A stretch of DNA of 64,000 nucleotides from Pseudomonas sp. GM74 (lineage in GTDB: Bacteria > Pseudomonadota > Gammaproteobacteria > Pseudomonadales > Pseudomonadaceae): NCBI RefSeq assembly GCF_000282455.1, contig NZ_AKJG01000041.1, positions 62,001 through 126,000 of the forward strand. Direction: 5' to 3'. Within the stretch, counting starts at the first letter, position 1, and each line of letters starts with the position of its first letter. Below are positions 1-10,885 of this stretch, in pieces. Both the position numbers and the translations under genes were made by a program. Below the pieces are notes generated by a model. The model was given only the letters and a program-made list of their open reading frames with translations, was not told where the DNA came from and ran no database searches.

Positions 1-2
1 GG

Positions 3-791
3 GCGTTTACTCCGGCACGTCCCGTCGGGTTGTATGTGGTCGATTTCGAGTTGTCCGGCGTTGCTGTCCGCTCCTATCAGCCACCGGCCAGTGGAGCATC
101 GTGCATCGTTTACCTGCATGGCGGCGGCTGGGTGGTGGGGGACCTGGACTCCCACGATTTCATCTGTGCCGAATTGGCATCGACACTCGGTGTGCTGGTG
201 ATCGCCGTCGATTATCGCCGGGCACCGGAGCATCCGTTCCCCGCCGCGTTCGATGATTGCCTGAAGGTCTGGCGGGCGCTGCGCACCGGGCCGTTTCAAC
301 TCGATCCGGAGCGCATGCTGGTGGCCGGTGACAGTGCCGGTGGCAACCTCGCGGCAGCGTTGTGCCTGGCACTGCGCGATGCCGGCGAGCCGTTGCCGTG
401 CGCGCAGGTTCTGATCTATCCGGGGTTGGGCGGCGATCACCGGCTGCCATCGCGCAGTGAGTGCGTCGACGCGCCGTTACTCAGCAGCAGTGACGTCGAT
501 TGCTATCACGCCCTTTACCTGCGGGGCACCCGCCATCCGACTGCCTACGCCATGCCATTGCTCGCCACGGATTTCAGCGGACTGCCACCGGCATTGATCG
601 CCGTGGCGCAATTCGACCCGTTGCGTGATGACGGCGTGCGGTATGCCGAGCGAATGAACGCTGCGGGCGTGGCAGCGACTCTGTATGTCGGCGAGGGCCT
701 GGTCCATGGCTGTTTGCGGGCCCGCGGGCAGGTGGCCGAGGTCGATGCGCTGTACGAAACCTTGTTTGGTTATCTTGCGGGAAAACTCTGA
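3..791 (+). CDS. alpha/beta hydrolase (HSL-type esterase), 5' end outside window
   Basis: This is a carboxylesterase/lipase-like hydrolase of the hormone-sensitive-lipase family. Visible marks are the oxyanion-hole HGGGW motif, the nucleophile elbow GDSAGG, an FDPLRDDG segment carrying the likely acidic residue, and a late GLVHGC histidine. The frame is open to the first bases of the window. A TTG at 30 is possible, but the residues before it (AFTPARPVG) read like normal protein, so I treat the gene as truncated by the window edge. The substrate cannot be told from sequence. It is followed by about 100 bp and then pip on the same strand. Confidence 0.85.
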   Translation, partial: AFTPARPVGLYVVDFELSGVAVRSYQPPASGASCIVYLHGGGWVVGDLDSHDFICAELASTLGVLVIAVDYRRAPEHPFPAAFDDCLKVWRALRTGPFQLDPERMLVAGDSAGGNLAAALCLALRDAGEPLPCAQVLIYPGLGGDHRLPSRSECVDAPLLSSSDVDCYHALYLRGTRHPTAYAMPLLATDFSGLPPALIAVAQFDPLRDDGVRYAERMNAAGVAATLYVGEGLVHGCLRARGQVAEVDALYETLFGYLAGKL

Positions 792-895
792 CTTCGCGCA
801 GGCATGCTCATTGACGTAAATCGGGTTTATGATGCCGGACGGCAGAATAATAGAAGTCCCCCCAGGGATGACCTCGACCCCTTACGGAGTGCGCA

Positions 896-1867
896 ATGCA
901 GACTTTGTACCCGCAGATCAAACCCTACGCCCGGCACGATCTGGCCGTCGATGCGACCCACACCCTGTACGTCGACGAAAGCGGTTCACCGGAAGGTTTG
1001 CCGGTAGTGTTCATCCACGGCGGCCCCGGTGCCGGATGTGATGCCCAGAGTCGTTGCTTCTTCGATCCCAACCTGTATCGCATTGTTACCTTCGACCAGC
1101 GCGGCTGTGGTCGCTCCACGCCCCATGCCAGTCTGGAAAACAACACCACCTGGGATCTGGTCGCCGACCTCGAGCGGATTCGCCAGCACCTGGGCATCGA
1201 CAAATGGGTGCTGTTTGGCGGCTCCTGGGGGTCGACCCTGGCGCTGGCCTACGCGCAAACCCATCCTGAGCGGGTACATGGCCTGATCCTGCGTGGGATC
1301 TTTCTCTGCCGTCCGCAGGAAATCGAATGGTTCTACCAGGCCGGCGCCAGCCGTCTGTTCCCCGATTACTGGCAGGACTACATCGCGCCGATCCCGCTGG
1401 ACGAGCGCGACGACTTGCTCACCGCGTTCCACAAGCGGCTGGTCGGCAACGACCAGATAGCCCAGATGCACGCGGCCAAGGCCTGGTCCACCTGGGAGGG
1501 ACGCACCGCGACCCTGCGTCCCAACCCGCTGGTAGTCGACCGTTTCTCCGAGCCACAACGTGCGTTGTCGATTGCCCGCATCGAATGCCACTACTTCAGC
1601 AACCACGCCTTCCTGGAGCAGAACCAGCTGATCCGCGACATGGGCAAGATCGCCCATTTGCCCGGCGTGATCATCCATGGTCGCTATGACGTGATCTGCC
1701 CGCTGGATAACGCCTGGGAATTGCATCAGGCCTGGCCGAACAGCGAACTGCAGGTCATCCGCGATGCCGGACATGCCGCTTCCGAGCCGGGCATCACCGA
1801 CGCGCTGGTCCGCGCAGCCAATCAGATGGCCCGGCGTCTGCTCGACCTGCCGCCTGAAGAAGCATGA
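896..1867 (+). CDS. pip: proline iminopeptidase
   Basis: The protein has 323 residues and releases N-terminal proline from peptides in the cytoplasm (peptidase family S33). It has the alpha/beta-hydrolase fold with HGGPG at about residues 41-45, the nucleophile Ser110 in GGSWGS, Asp265 in HGRYD and His293 in DAGH, which is a full catalytic triad. The length is normal for the family. The ATG at 896 follows a GGAG stretch. The last four bases overlap the start of dtd (ATGA), so the two are probably translationally coupled. The pip-dtd pair just upstream of opgGH is the usual Pseudomonas order. Confidence 0.95.
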   Translation: MQTLYPQIKPYARHDLAVDATHTLYVDESGSPEGLPVVFIHGGPGAGCDAQSRCFFDPNLYRIVTFDQRGCGRSTPHASLENNTTWDLVADLERIRQHLGIDKWVLFGGSWGSTLALAYAQTHPERVHGLILRGIFLCRPQEIEWFYQAGASRLFPDYWQDYIAPIPLDERDDLLTAFHKRLVGNDQIAQMHAAKAWSTWEGRTATLRPNPLVVDRFSEPQRALSIARIECHYFSNHAFLEQNQLIRDMGKIAHLPGVIIHGRYDVICPLDNAWELHQAWPNSELQVIRDAGHAASEPGITDALVRAANQMARRLLDLPPEEA

Positions 1868-2301
1868 AGGGCCTGCTGCAACGGGTGCGCGGCGCGCGAG
1901 TCGAAGTCGCGGGCGAGATCGTGGGCGCCGTCGATCAGGGATTGCTGGTCCTGGTAGCCGTTGAGCCCGACGATACGCGGGCCAGCGCCGACAAACTTCT
2001 TAATAAACTGCTTAACTATCGGGTATTCAGTGACGCTGAGGGCAAGATGAATCTGTCCTTGGCGGATGTGGGCGGCGGGCTGCTGCTGGTCTCTCAGTTC
2101 ACCCTGGCTGCCGATACCAAAAGCGGGCTGCGTCCGGGTTTCTCGACTGCGGCTCCTCCGGCGCTGGGCGAGGAGTTGTTCGACTATCTATTAAGCAAAG
2201 CGAAACAGGTGCATGGCACTGTGGCATCAGGTAGATTCGGCGCGGATATGCAGGTGCACCTGGTCAATGATGGCCCGGTAACCTTCCTGTTACAGACCTG
2301 A
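1864..2301 (+). CDS. dtd: D-aminoacyl-tRNA deacylase
   Basis: The 145-residue protein hydrolyses D-amino acids (and glycine mischarged on tRNA-Ala) from tRNAs, a proofreading role in translation. It carries both family signatures: SQFTL at residues 77-81, with the catalytic Thr80, and the NDGPVT segment at 135-140 containing the Gly-cisPro motif that excludes L-amino acids. The length is typical. It overlaps pip by 4 bp. It is followed by a 321-bp gene-free region before opgG. Confidence 0.95.
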   Translation: MKGLLQRVRGARVEVAGEIVGAVDQGLLVLVAVEPDDTRASADKLLNKLLNYRVFSDAEGKMNLSLADVGGGLLLVSQFTLAADTKSGLRPGFSTAAPPALGEELFDYLLSKAKQVHGTVASGRFGADMQVHLVNDGPVTFLLQT

Positions 2302-2622
2302 AAGCGTTTGAAACAAGTTTTTACGCTCATTTCGACTGAAAACAGGGTTTTTTCGCGATAAATACTTTGTTACCCCTGATGCGTTGTAACGCGGCCTACT
2401 AGATAATCCCGCGCTACGGGGATCAGCGTTCGTTGGTCCATTTTGACTTAGGTAGAGACTTGTCCGGATCCGATTGGGGAATCATTTCGCCCCAGCGGAG
2501 TCGGAACAATGCTCGCCAACTTGGCAAGAGTGGTTTGCAAGGGCGGTTTTTTCATGCCGTACACCGTGCAGGCCCTTTAACTGGCCGTTGGTTTTTTGAT
2601 CTGTTTTCGGCGAGGGTTGCTC
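2302..2622 (+). promoter_or_regulatory. opgG upstream region with structured leader
   Basis: This 321-bp gap contains a TAGATAAT box (2400-2407) resembling a -10 element, though I find no good -35 at the right distance. Two hairpins follow. The first (2469-2505) pairs TCCGATTGGGG with CCCC...TCGGA. The second (2514-2546) pairs CGCC/CTTG..CA with TGCAAG/GGCG and is followed at once by six T's (2547-2552), like an intrinsic terminator. A transcript from the TAGATAAT box to the T-run would be about 140 nt. It could be an attenuated leader of opgG or a separate small RNA. No open frame of note lies here. Confidence 0.45.
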
Positions 2623-4437
2623 GTGATTGTTAGTCCCTGTAACGCACCAAAATTGTCTGCCAAACGGTTACGCAGCGCCCTGGTAGCGGGCTCTGCACTG
2701 CTCTGCCTGCTCAGCGCCGGTCAGCTTTGGGCATTCAGTCTGGATGATGTATCGGCCAAGGCAAAAGAGCTGGCCGCGCAGAAATACGAAGCGCCGCGCA
2801 GTAACCTGCCGAACGAGTTCCGCGACATGAAATTCGCGGACTATCAGAAAATTCGTTTTCTGACGGAAAAAGCCGAGTGGGCTGATCAGAAGACGCCGTT
2901 CAAGCTGTCCTTCTATCACCAGGGCATGCATTTCGATACGCCGGTGAAAATCAACGAAATCACCGCGAACACCGTCGAAGAGATCAAATACGATCCGAGT
3001 CGTTTCGACTTCGGCGACATGCAGTTCGATCCCAAGGCCACCGAACAACTGGGTTATGCCGGTTTCCGTGTGCTGTACCCGATCAACAAGGCCGACAAGC
3101 AAGACGAAATCATGACCATGCTCGGCGCGAGCTACTTCCGCGTCGTCGGCAAGGGTCACGTCTATGGTTTGTCCGCTCGCGGCATGGCGCTTGATACCGC
3201 CTTGCCGTCCGGCGAAGAATTCCCGCGTTTTCGCGAATTCTGGATTCAGCAGCCCAAGCCAGGCGACAAGCACCTGGTGATCTTCGCCCTGCTGGACTCT
3301 CCTCGTGCCACCGGCGCCTATCGCCTGACCCTGCGTCCGGGCAGCGACACCATCGTCGACGTCAAGGCGCAGATGTTCCTGCGTGACAAGGTCGGCAAGC
3401 TGGGTATCGCCCCGTTGACCAGCATGTTCCTGTTCGGCGCCAACCAGCCGTCGAAAGTACTGAACTACCGTCGCGAACTGCACGACTCCAGCGGCCTGGC
3501 GATCCATGCCGGCAACGGCGAGTGGATCTGGCGTCCGCTGAACAATCCGAAACACCTGGCCGTGAGCAACTTCAGCGTGGAAAACCCGCGCGGCTTCGGT
3601 CTGCTGCAACGTGGCCGCGATTTCAGCCACTATGAAGACCTCGACGACCGCTACGACAAGCGCCCAAGCGCCTGGATCGAGCCGAAGGGTGACTGGGGCA
3701 AGGGCACCGTCGACCTGGTCGAGATTCCGACCGCCGACGAAACCAACGACAACATCGTTGCCTTCTGGAACCCGGAAAAATTGCCGGAACCTGGCCAGCC
3801 GCTCGATGTCGCTTATCGTATGCACTGGACCATGGATGAAGCCTCGATTCACGCGCCGGACAGCGCCTGGGTCAAACAGACCCTGCGTTCCACCGGTGAC
3901 GTCAAACAGTCCAACCTGATTCGTCAGCCGGACGGCAGCGTTGCCTACCTGGTGGATTTCGAAGGCCCGTCCCTGGCTGCATTGCCGGCCGATGCGGACG
4001 TTCGCAGCCAGGTCAGCGTCGGCGACAACGCCGAACTGGTGGAAAATAGCGTGCGCTTCAACCCTGAAACCAAGGGCTGGCGCCTGACCTTGCGGATGAA
4101 GATCAAGGATCCGAGCAAATCCACCGAGATGCGTGCCGCACTGGTGCAGAACATCGTGCCGGCGGACCTGGCCAAGACTTCGATTCCGTCGTCGAACTCG
4201 TCGGTTGCCAAGGCCGACAAGGTTGCCGCCAAGCAACAAGAGAAAGCGGACAAGGAAGCCAGGCAAGCGGAGGCCAAGCAGGCCGAAGCCAAGCCTGTTG
4301 CAGATGCCAAGGACAAGGCCAATAAAGACGCCAAGCAGCCTGCCGCTGCCGACGCGGCCCCAGCCACACCGGAATCGGCCCCGACTGAAGAAGTCCTGAC
4401 CGAGACCTGGAGCTATCAGTTGCCTGCCGATGAGTAA
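2623..4437 (+). CDS. opgG: glucan biosynthesis protein G (periplasmic)
   Basis: OpgG acts in the periplasm in making or branching osmoregulated periplasmic glucans, with OpgH. I chose the GTG at 2623, preceded by GGCGAGGG, because it gives a standard signal peptide (KRLR then a hydrophobic stretch ending QLWA) and 604 residues; an in-frame TTG at 2596 adds nine odd residues. The body matches the MdoG/OpgG family (PF04349). Near the C-terminus, residues about 525-590 are a Lys/Ala/Glu-rich low-complexity segment inserted before the terminal [13 protein letters not shown], so the protein is about 90 residues longer than the E. coli protein as I recall it. The stop overlaps the opgH start by 8 bp. 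Confidence 0.95.
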   Translation: MIVSPCNAPKLSAKRLRSALVAGSALLCLLSAGQLWAFSLDDVSAKAKELAAQKYEAPRSNLPNEFRDMKFADYQKIRFLTEKAEWADQKTPFKLSFYHQGMHFDTPVKINEITANTVEEIKYDPSRFDFGDMQFDPKATEQLGYAGFRVLYPINKADKQDEIMTMLGASYFRVVGKGHVYGLSARGMALDTALPSGEEFPRFREFWIQQPKPGDKHLVIFALLDSPRATGAYRLTLRPGSDTIVDVKAQMFLRDKVGKLGIAPLTSMFLFGANQPSKVLNYRRELHDSSGLAIHAGNGEWIWRPLNNPKHLAVSNFSVENPRGFGLLQRGRDFSHYEDLDDRYDKRPSAWIEPKGDWGKGTVDLVEIPTADETNDNIVAFWNPEKLPEPGQPLDVAYRMHWTMDEASIHAPDSAWVKQTLRSTGDVKQSNLIRQPDGSVAYLVDFEGPSLAALPADADVRSQVSVGDNAELVENSVRFNPETKGWRLTLRMKIKDPSKSTEMRAALVQNIVPADLAKTSIPSSNSSVAKADKVAAKQQEKADKEARQAEAKQAEAKPVADAKDKANKDAKQPAAADAAPATPESAPTEEVLTETWSYQLPADE

Positions 4438-7000
4438 CTCACAAGTACGGCCAGAAACTCTTTCCGAGTATCTGGCGCATCTGCCGATGACCGACGAGCA
4501 GCGCGCGGAACTCGCGGGCTGCCAGTCCTTCAGCGAATTGCATGAACGCCTGTCATCGTCGACGTTCGACGCCCCGACCGAAGCCGCCCAGGCTTCGGTG
4601 GGCAAACGCCTGACCCTGAGCACTGCCGAAGAGCTGCAGGACGCGGAAATGCTGGTGCTCGACACCAACGGCCGGGTCTGCCTCAAGGCGACCCCGCCGA
4701 TCCGGCGGACCAAGGTCGTGCCGGAGCCGTGGCGCACCAATATTCTGGTGCGCGGCTGGCGCCGGATGACCGGTCGTACCAACCCGCCGAAGCCGCCGAA
4801 GGACGAACGTGTATTGCCGGCCGCGCGCTGGCGTACCGTGGGTTCGATCCGTCGCTACATTCTGTTGTTGCTGATGCTCGGCCAGACCATCGTCGCCGGC
4901 TGGTACATGAAAGGCATCATGCCGTACCAGGGCTGGTCGTTCGTCGACCTCAACGAAGTGCTGCACCAACCGCTGCTGCAAACCGCCACGCAAGTGCTGC
5001 CGTACGCATTGCAGACCAGCATCCTGATCCTGTTCGGGATTTTGTTCTGCTGGGTGTCGGCCGGTTTCTGGACCGCGCTGATGGGCTTCCTCGAATTGCT
5101 GACCGGCCACGATAAATACCGTATCTCCGGTAAAAGTGCCGGCAACGAGCCGATTCCGAAGGAAGCGCGCACCGCCCTGGTGATGCCGATCTGCAACGAA
5201 GACGTGCCGCGGGTATTCGCCGGCCTGCGGGCGACCTTCGAGTCGGTGGCGGCCACGGGTGACCTGGACCGCTTCGACTTCTTCGTCCTCAGTGACAGTA
5301 ACGACGCCGATATCTGTGTCGCCGAGCAACAGGCCTGGCTGGACGTCTGTCGTGAGGCCGGGGGCTTTGGCAAGATCTTCTATCGCCGTCGTCGCCGTCG
5401 CGTTAAGCGTAAAAGCGGCAACCTCGACGACTTCTGTCGTCGCTGGGGCGGTGACTACAAGTACATGGTCGTACTCGACGCCGACTCCGTGATGAGCGGT
5501 GAGTGCCTGACCAGTCTGGTACGCCTGATGGAAGCCACGCCGGACGCCGGGATCATCCAGACCGCGCCGCGGGCGTCGGGCATGGACACCTTGTATGCGC
5601 GCATGCAGCAGTTCGCCACTCGCGTGTATGGCCCGCTGTTCACCGCCGGCCTGCACTTCTGGCAACTGGGCGAATCGCACTACTGGGGCCACAACGCAAT
5701 CATCCGCATGAAGCCGTTCATCGACCACTGCGCCTTGGCGCCGTTGCCGGGTAAAGGCGCGTTCTCCGGCTCGATCCTGTCCCACGACTTCGTTGAAGCC
5801 GCGTTGATGCGCCGTGCAGGCTGGGGCGTGTGGATTGCCTACGACTTGCCAGGCAGCTATGAAGAACTGCCGCCAAACCTGCTGGACGAACTCAAGCGTG
5901 ACCGTCGCTGGTGCCACGGTAACCTGATGAACTTCCGCCTGTTCCTGGTCAAGGGCATGCACCCGGTGCACCGCGCGGTGTTCCTGACCGGCGTGATGTC
6001 CTATCTGTCGGCACCGTTGTGGTTCTTCTTCCTGGTGCTGTCGACCGCGCTGCTGGCGGTCAACACGCTGATGGAGCCGCAGTACTTCCTCGAGCCGCGT
6101 CAGCTCTATCCGTTGTGGCCTCAATGGCACCCGGACAAGGCGATTGCGCTGTTCTCGACCACCATCGTGCTGCTGTTCCTGCCGAAGCTGCTGAGCATCA
6201 TCCTGATCTGGGCCAAGGGCGCGAAAGAGTTCGGCGGCAAGTTCAAGGTGACCCTGTCGATGTTGCTGGAGATGCTGTTCTCCATGCTGCTGGCGCCGGT
6301 GCGGATGATCTTCCACACCCGTTTCGTCCTCGCCGCGTTCCTCGGTTGGGCCGCGACCTGGAACTCGCCGCAACGTGACGACGACTCCACGCCGTGGAGC
6401 GAAGCGGTCAAGCGCCACGGCCCGCAAACCCTGCTGGGCTTCTTCTGGGCCATGCTGGTGATCTGGCTGAACCCGAGCTTCCTGTGGTGGCTGGTGCCGA
6501 TCGTCGGTTCGTTGATGCTGTCGATTCCCGTCTCGGTGATCTCCAGCCGCGTCGGCCTTGGCCTCAAATCCCGCGACGAGAGCCTGTTCCTGATCCCTGA
6601 GGAATACAATCCGCCGCAGGCCTTGCTGGCAACCGACCAGTACACCCACGAAAACCGCTGGCACGCGCTGAACGACGGCTTCGTCCGTTCGGTGGTCGAT
6701 CCACAGCAGAACGCCCTGGCGTGCTCGCTGGCGACTTCCCGGCACAATCAGGCCGAGCCGATTGAGTGGTTGCGGATCGAGCGGGTGCGACACGCGATGA
6801 AGGTTGGACCTGAAGGCCTGACCAACAACGAGCGTGTGCAACTGTTGAGCGACCCGGTGGCATTGGCTCGCTTGCACGAGCAGGTCTGGAACGAAGGTCA
6901 CCCAGAGTGGCTGGGTGCCTGGCGCAAGTCGGTGAAGGCCGATCCCCATGCACCGTTGCTGCCGCTCAAGCCGATGAGCGAACAGCCTCAGTTGGCATGA
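4430..7000 (+). CDS. opgH: glucan glucosyltransferase H (inner membrane)
   Basis: The 856-residue membrane glycosyltransferase polymerises the beta-1,2-glucan backbone of osmoregulated periplasmic glucans from UDP-glucose. A cytoplasmic N-terminal domain precedes two membrane segments (about 140-160 and 195-220). A GT2 catalytic domain follows with [10 protein letters not shown], the metal-binding DADS at about 349, and the RRW of the Q/RxxRW motif at about 491; several more membrane helices lie downstream. The start overlaps the end of opgG by 8 bp, so the two are coupled. A strong intrinsic terminator follows immediately. Confidence 0.96.
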   Translation: MSNSQVRPETLSEYLAHLPMTDEQRAELAGCQSFSELHERLSSSTFDAPTEAAQASVGKRLTLSTAEELQDAEMLVLDTNGRVCLKATPPIRRTKVVPEPWRTNILVRGWRRMTGRTNPPKPPKDERVLPAARWRTVGSIRRYILLLLMLGQTIVAGWYMKGIMPYQGWSFVDLNEVLHQPLLQTATQVLPYALQTSILILFGILFCWVSAGFWTALMGFLELLTGHDKYRISGKSAGNEPIPKEARTALVMPICNEDVPRVFAGLRATFESVAATGDLDRFDFFVLSDSNDADICVAEQQAWLDVCREAGGFGKIFYRRRRRRVKRKSGNLDDFCRRWGGDYKYMVVLDADSVMSGECLTSLVRLMEATPDAGIIQTAPRASGMDTLYARMQQFATRVYGPLFTAGLHFWQLGESHYWGHNAIIRMKPFIDHCALAPLPGKGAFSGSILSHDFVEAALMRRAGWGVWIAYDLPGSYEELPPNLLDELKRDRRWCHGNLMNFRLFLVKGMHPVHRAVFLTGVMSYLSAPLWFFFLVLSTALLAVNTLMEPQYFLEPRQLYPLWPQWHPDKAIALFSTTIVLLFLPKLLSIILIWAKGAKEFGGKFKVTLSMLLEMLFSMLLAPVRMIFHTRFVLAAFLGWAATWNSPQRDDDSTPWSEAVKRHGPQTLLGFFWAMLVIWLNPSFLWWLVPIVGSLMLSIPVSVISSRVGLGLKSRDESLFLIPEEYNPPQALLATDQYTHENRWHALNDGFVRSVVDPQQNALACSLATSRHNQAEPIEWLRIERVRHAMKVGPEGLTNNERVQLLSDPVALARLHEQVWNEGHPEWLGAWRKSVKADPHAPLLPLKPMSEQPQLA

Positions 7001-7001
7001 T

Positions 7002-7029
7002 AAAAAAACCCGCGAAAGCGGGTTTTTTT
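7002..7029 (+). terminator. intrinsic terminator of opgGH
   Basis: AAAAAAACCCGC, a GAAA tetraloop and GCGGGTTTTTTT form a perfect stem with a T-run, starting 2 bp after the opgH stop codon. Confidence 0.95.
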
Positions 7030-7093
7030 ATGGCTTGAAGTTTGTTCTTGAGCTTGCAGAAGATGCTGTAACGGCAGCGTCTGGTCGATCGCT

Positions 7094-7184
7094 TTCGCGG
7101 GCAAGCCCGCTCCCACAGGGTTCAAGGTGAGGCACACATTGTGTGAACACCGAAAATACCTGTGGGAGCGGGCTTGCCCGCGAA
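7094..7184. repeat. REP pair (BIME)
   Basis: Two copies of the Pseudomonas REP sequence (core GGGAGCGGGCTTGCCCGC) lie in opposite orientation, with 26-bp perfectly complementary arms at 7094-7119 and 7159-7184. They sit between the converging ends of opgH and the chemoreceptor gene. Confidence 0.9.
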
Positions 7185-7227
7185 GGCATCACCTCGGTCC
7201 TGAGTAAACCGAGGCATGCGGATCACC

Positions 7228-9144
7228 TCAGACCCTGAACTTGCCCACCAGCATCTGCAAATGCGTCCCCAACCGCGCCAGTTCAACGCTGGAGGCTGCG
7301 GTCTCTTCACTGGCCGCCGAAGTCTGGTCCGACACATCCCGCACGTTCAGCACGCTACGGTTGATCTCCTCCGCCACAGCACTTTGCTGCTCGGCAGCCG
7401 CGGCGATCTGCTGGTTCATCGCCTGGATCGCCGACACCGTGCGGGTAATGCTTTCCAGTGAGCCACCGGCGCGGCGGGTCAGTTCGACGCTGCTGTCGGT
7501 CAGGGTGCGGCTGTTGTCCATGATGGTCGCCACTTGCCGGGTGCCGTTTTGCAGGCCGACGATCAGCTCTTCGATCTCTTCGGTGGACTTCTGGGTGCGC
7601 TGGGCCAGGCTGCGGACTTCGTCGGCGACCACGGCAAAACCACGTCCGGCTTCACCGGCGCGGGCGGCTTCGATGGCGGCGTTGAGGGCCAGCAGGTTGG
7701 TTTGCTGTGCAACGGATTTGATGACGTCGAGTACGCTGCCGATCTTGTCGCTTTCACGCTTGAGTTCGCCCATGGCCTCGGTGGAGTGGCCGACTTCCTT
7801 GGCCAGGCGCTCGATCTGGGCGATGGCTTCACCGACCACTTTATCGCCCTCGCGTGCCTGCTGGTCGGCGGCGACGGCGGCTTCGGAAGCTTCTTCGGCG
7901 TTGCGCGCAACTTCCTGCACGGTGGCGGCCATTTCGTTCATGGCGGTGGCGACCTGATCGGTCTCGACCTTCTGGCTGTTGACCCCGGCGCTGGTCTGCT
8001 CGGTGACTGCAGACAACTCTTCGGCGGCACTGGCGATCTGCGTGACGCCATCGCTGATGCCGCCGATCAGCTCGCGAAGGCCTTGGGTCATGCTTTGCAT
8101 GGCACGCTGCAACTGGCCGAGTTCGTCGCGGCGCTGCGACGTCAGGTTATGGGTCAGGTCGCCGCTGGCAACGCGCTGGGCCACGACCAGGGTCTGGTTC
8201 AGCGGAATGATGATCTGCCGGGTGATCGCCCAGGCAGCCAGCAGGCCGAAGGCGATGGCCAGCACGGTAGCGAGTGTCAGCATGTTCTTGGCGTGGGCGG
8301 CGTCGGTGTCACGCACGACGGTTTGCGAGACGGTGAGTTTCTGGCTCATGTCCAACAGGGTTTCGCCTTGGGCGGACATGCGTGCCAGGGCCTTGGCGCT
8401 GGCCACCTGGGAGTCGCGGAACTGGCGGACGGCGGCGCGATAGGCCTTCAGCGAGTCAGTTGCCTGTTGCAGGTTGGCGATGTGTTCTTCAGGCAGTTTG
8501 GCCGGCAGGCTCTCGAGGTTCTTCAGGGCGTTGTCGATCGCGTCGAGGGCTGGCTGTTCGGCTTCGCTCTTGCCGCTGTAGGTGTAGCCGCGAACCTGGA
8601 AGCGCGCCTGCTGGATCAGTTTGCTCAGGTCGATGACGCTGTTGAACGCCGCCACGCTGTCACTTTGCAGCATGGATTTTTCCACTTCGGCGACGCGGGC
8701 CACGGCGTTGTCGGCGGTGGCGCCGAGTTTGCTGCGCGCGTCTTCACGCTGGGCGCCGGCCTGGGTCATATCGTTGAAGGCGCGACGGTATTCGGCGACA
8801 GCGGCCAGTTGTTGATCGACCATGGCTGTGTCAGCCGGTTGCTCGATCAGGCCGCGGGCGGTCTGCAGGCCGCTTTCGAGCTTGCCCAGCAGATCGTTGA
8901 CGGCACCCGGACCTTGTTCGCCGCGACGCATCTCGTATTCCAGGCGTGCAATGCGCAAGTCCTTGGTCAGGTCGTTGAGACTGGCGATGAACCCCAGTTT
9001 ATCGCCACGGCTGGTCACGTCGCTCAGGCCGCTCCAGCCGGTAAAGGTGATCAGCAGGGTGAGTAACAGCACCAGGCCGAAGCCGATCCCCAGCTTGCGT
9101 TTGACGCTGACGTTTCCCAGATTCTCGGCTAGCCATTGGTACAT
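7228..9144 (-). CDS. methyl-accepting chemotaxis protein, HBM sensor type
   Basis: This is a 638-residue transmembrane chemoreceptor. From the N-terminus there is a membrane helix ([15 protein letters not shown]), a periplasmic all-helical region of about 250 residues of HBM (helical bimodular) type, a second membrane helix ([18 protein letters not shown]), HAMP, and a cytoplasmic signalling domain with the hairpin-tip stretch [20 protein letters not shown] start at the ATG at 9144, which has AGGGAG 7 bp upstream, rather than at an upstream extension. The position near opgH matches P. aeruginosa McpK (2-oxoglutarate) and P. putida McpQ (citrate) as I recall them, so a TCA-cycle acid ligand is likely but unproven. 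There is no CheR-binding pentapeptide at the C-terminus. Confidence 0.92.
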   Translation of the reverse strand: MYQWLAENLGNVSVKRKLGIGFGLVLLLTLLITFTGWSGLSDVTSRGDKLGFIASLNDLTKDLRIARLEYEMRRGEQGPGAVNDLLGKLESGLQTARGLIEQPADTAMVDQQLAAVAEYRRAFNDMTQAGAQREDARSKLGATADNAVARVAEVEKSMLQSDSVAAFNSVIDLSKLIQQARFQVRGYTYSGKSEAEQPALDAIDNALKNLESLPAKLPEEHIANLQQATDSLKAYRAAVRQFRDSQVASAKALARMSAQGETLLDMSQKLTVSQTVVRDTDAAHAKNMLTLATVLAIAFGLLAAWAITRQIIIPLNQTLVVAQRVASGDLTHNLTSQRRDELGQLQRAMQSMTQGLRELIGGISDGVTQIASAAEELSAVTEQTSAGVNSQKVETDQVATAMNEMAATVQEVARNAEEASEAAVAADQQAREGDKVVGEAIAQIERLAKEVGHSTEAMGELKRESDKIGSVLDVIKSVAQQTNLLALNAAIEAARAGEAGRGFAVVADEVRSLAQRTQKSTEEIEELIVGLQNGTRQVATIMDNSRTLTDSSVELTRRAGGSLESITRTVSAIQAMNQQIAAAAEQQSAVAEEINRSVLNVRDVSDQTSAASEETAASSVELARLGTHLQMLVGKFRV

Positions 9145-9241
9145 GCTGAAACTCCCTGGACCGCAATTTGGTTTTATGGGGGATGTATCGGCAGATGGGT
9201 GGGGTTCTGTAGGGGCGGATAGTCGGCTTGCGGTCATCACA

Positions 9242-9373
9242 TGTAGCAGCTGGCGAAGCCGGCGTTCGACTGCGCAGCAGTCGTCTATACGCTGTACTCG
9301 GTCAACCAGAATGACTGAGGTGCCGGGTTTTGCGACTGCTTCGCAGCCGAACGCAGGCTTCGCCAGCTGCTAC
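9242..9373. repeat. 42-bp inverted repeat, second palindromic family
   Basis: GTAGCAGCTGGCGAAGCC at 9242 and its complement GGCTTCGCCAGCTGCTAC ending at 9373 are the ends of two near-perfect inverted arms of about 42 bp, separated by some 48 bp. The arms differ from the GGGAGCGGGC REP family. They lie between the chemoreceptor gene's promoter side and rsmE. Confidence 0.85.
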
Positions 9374-9386
9374 GGGCTATGCGTAG

Positions 9387-10094
9387 TTAGAAAAGTCGTG
9401 CCAGCAACGCGGTCACGGCGGTTTCAACGCGCAAGATGCGCTCGCCCAGTTGCACCGGTTGCAGGCCGGACTTGCCCAGCAGGTCGATCTCGTAGGGAAT
9501 CCAGCCACCTTCGGGGCCGATGGCCAGGGTCACCGGTTCGCTGAGGGCACGAGGGCAGGGCGGGTAATTGCCCGGATGCCCCACCAGGCCGAGGGTGCCT
9601 TCGGTGATCGCGGGCAGACGGTCTTCGACGAAGGGCTTGAAGCGCTTTTCGATCACGACTTCCGGCAGCACGCTGTCCCGGGCCTGTTCGAGGCCGAGGA
9701 TCAACTGCTCGCGAATCGCCTCTGGCTCCAGGAACGGGGTCTGCCAGAAGCTCTTCTCGACGCGATAGCTGTTGACCAGCACGATACGCGGCACACCCAT
9801 GGCCGCCACCGTCTGGAACACCCTACGCAGCATCTTGGGGCGTGGCAGGGCCAATACCAGGGTCAATGGCAGCTTGGCCGGTGGTGGCTGGTCGAGGGTG
9901 ACGCGCAATTCCGCTTCGTCGGCGTCCAGGCGCAGCACTTCAGCCGAGCCCATCAAGCCGCCGATCCGCCCGACGCGCATGCTGTCACCGACTTCGCAGC
10001 GGTGGACTTCCTGCATGTGGGTCAAGCGGCGATCACGCAGGACCGCGCGGTCGGCCGCAATGAAATCGGCCTCTTCCAGGAGCAGCAGGTTCAC
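9387..10094 (-). CDS. rsmE: 16S rRNA (uracil-1498-N3)-methyltransferase
   Basis: The 235-residue SPOUT-class enzyme methylates U1498 of 16S rRNA using S-adenosylmethionine. An N-terminal PUA-like part is followed by the knotted C-terminal domain with LAIGPEGGW (SAM site) and the conserved [11 protein letters not shown] end, both typical of RsmE. The start overlaps the tatC stop by 4 bp. It is therefore the last gene of the ubiE-to-tatC run on this strand. Confidence 0.93.
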   Translation of the reverse strand: MNLLLLEEADFIAADRAVLRDRRLTHMQEVHRCEVGDSMRVGRIGGLMGSAEVLRLDADEAELRVTLDQPPPAKLPLTLVLALPRPKMLRRVFQTVAAMGVPRIVLVNSYRVEKSFWQTPFLEPEAIREQLILGLEQARDSVLPEVVIEKRFKPFVEDRLPAITEGTLGLVGHPGNYPPCPRALSEPVTLAIGPEGGWIPYEIDLLGKSGLQPVQLGERILRVETAVTALLARLF

Positions 10095-10885
10095 GCTTGG
10101 GTCGCTGGCGGCTGGTCGTTATGGTCGTCAGCCGGTTGGTCGTCCGGATGCTCGCCACGCTTGCTGATCAGGCTGCCAAACAGGATGCCGATCTCGAACA
10201 ACAGCCACATCGGCACGGCCAGCAGGGTCTGCGAGAAAATATCCGGCGGCGTCAGGATCATGCCGACCACGAAGCAGCCGATGATCACGTACGGGCGGAT
10301 CTTCTTCAGGTATTTGACGTCGACCACGCCGATCCACACCAGAAGCACCACGGCCACCGGGATTTCGAACGCCACGCCAAAGGCAAAGAACAGCGTCATG
10401 ACGAAATCGAGGTAGCTGGTGATGTCGGTCATCATTTCCACGCCGGCCGGGGTGGCGGAGGCGAAGAACTTGAAGATCAGCGGGAACACCAGGAAATAGG
10501 CGAATGCCATGCCGGCGTAGAACAGAAAGATGCTGGAGACCAGCAAAGGCACGGCGATGCGCTTTTCATGCTTGTACAGGCCCGGGGCGATGAAACCCCA
10601 GATCTGGTGCAGGATCACCGGGATGGCCAGGAACAGCGAGACCATCATCGTCAGCTTCAGTGGCGTCAGGAACGGCGACGACACGTCGGTGGCAATCATC
10701 GTCGCGCCGGCGGGCAGGTACGCGCGCAGCGGCGTGGAGACGAAGGTGTAGATCTGCTGGGTGAAGGCGAACAGCCCGGCAAAGATGATGAAGATCGCCG
10801 CTACGCAGCGCAGCAGGCGGGTACGCAACTCGGTGAGGTGCGAAACCAGCGGCATGTGCTGGTCGTTTTCTGGGAGATCGCTCAT
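10091..10885 (-). CDS. tatC: Sec-independent translocase subunit TatC
   Basis: TatC is the polytopic receptor of the twin-arginine export system. The 264-residue protein has about six membrane segments. Near the N-terminus it has the HLTELRTRL signature, and in the first cytoplasmic loop [11 protein letters not shown], with the glutamate involved in signal-peptide recognition. The C-terminal tail is charged ([15 protein letters not shown]). It overlaps tatB by 4 bp upstream and rsmE by 4 bp downstream. Confidence 0.97.
   Translation of the reverse strand: MSDLPENDQHMPLVSHLTELRTRLLRCVAAIFIIFAGLFAFTQQIYTFVSTPLRAYLPAGATMIATDVSSPFLTPLKLTMMVSLFLAIPVILHQIWGFIAPGLYKHEKRIAVPLLVSSIFLFYAGMAFAYFLVFPLIFKFFASATPAGVEMMTDITSYLDFVMTLFFAFGVAFEIPVAVVLLVWIGVVDVKYLKKIRPYVIIGCFVVGMILTPPDIFSQTLLAVPMWLLFEIGILFGSLISKRGEHPDDQPADDHNDQPPATQA

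Noticed and set aside
804..895. TTGACG at 811 as a -35 for pip
   Set aside because: No -10-like hexamer lies 16-18 bp downstream. TATGAT at 828 is too close, so no promoter is claimed.
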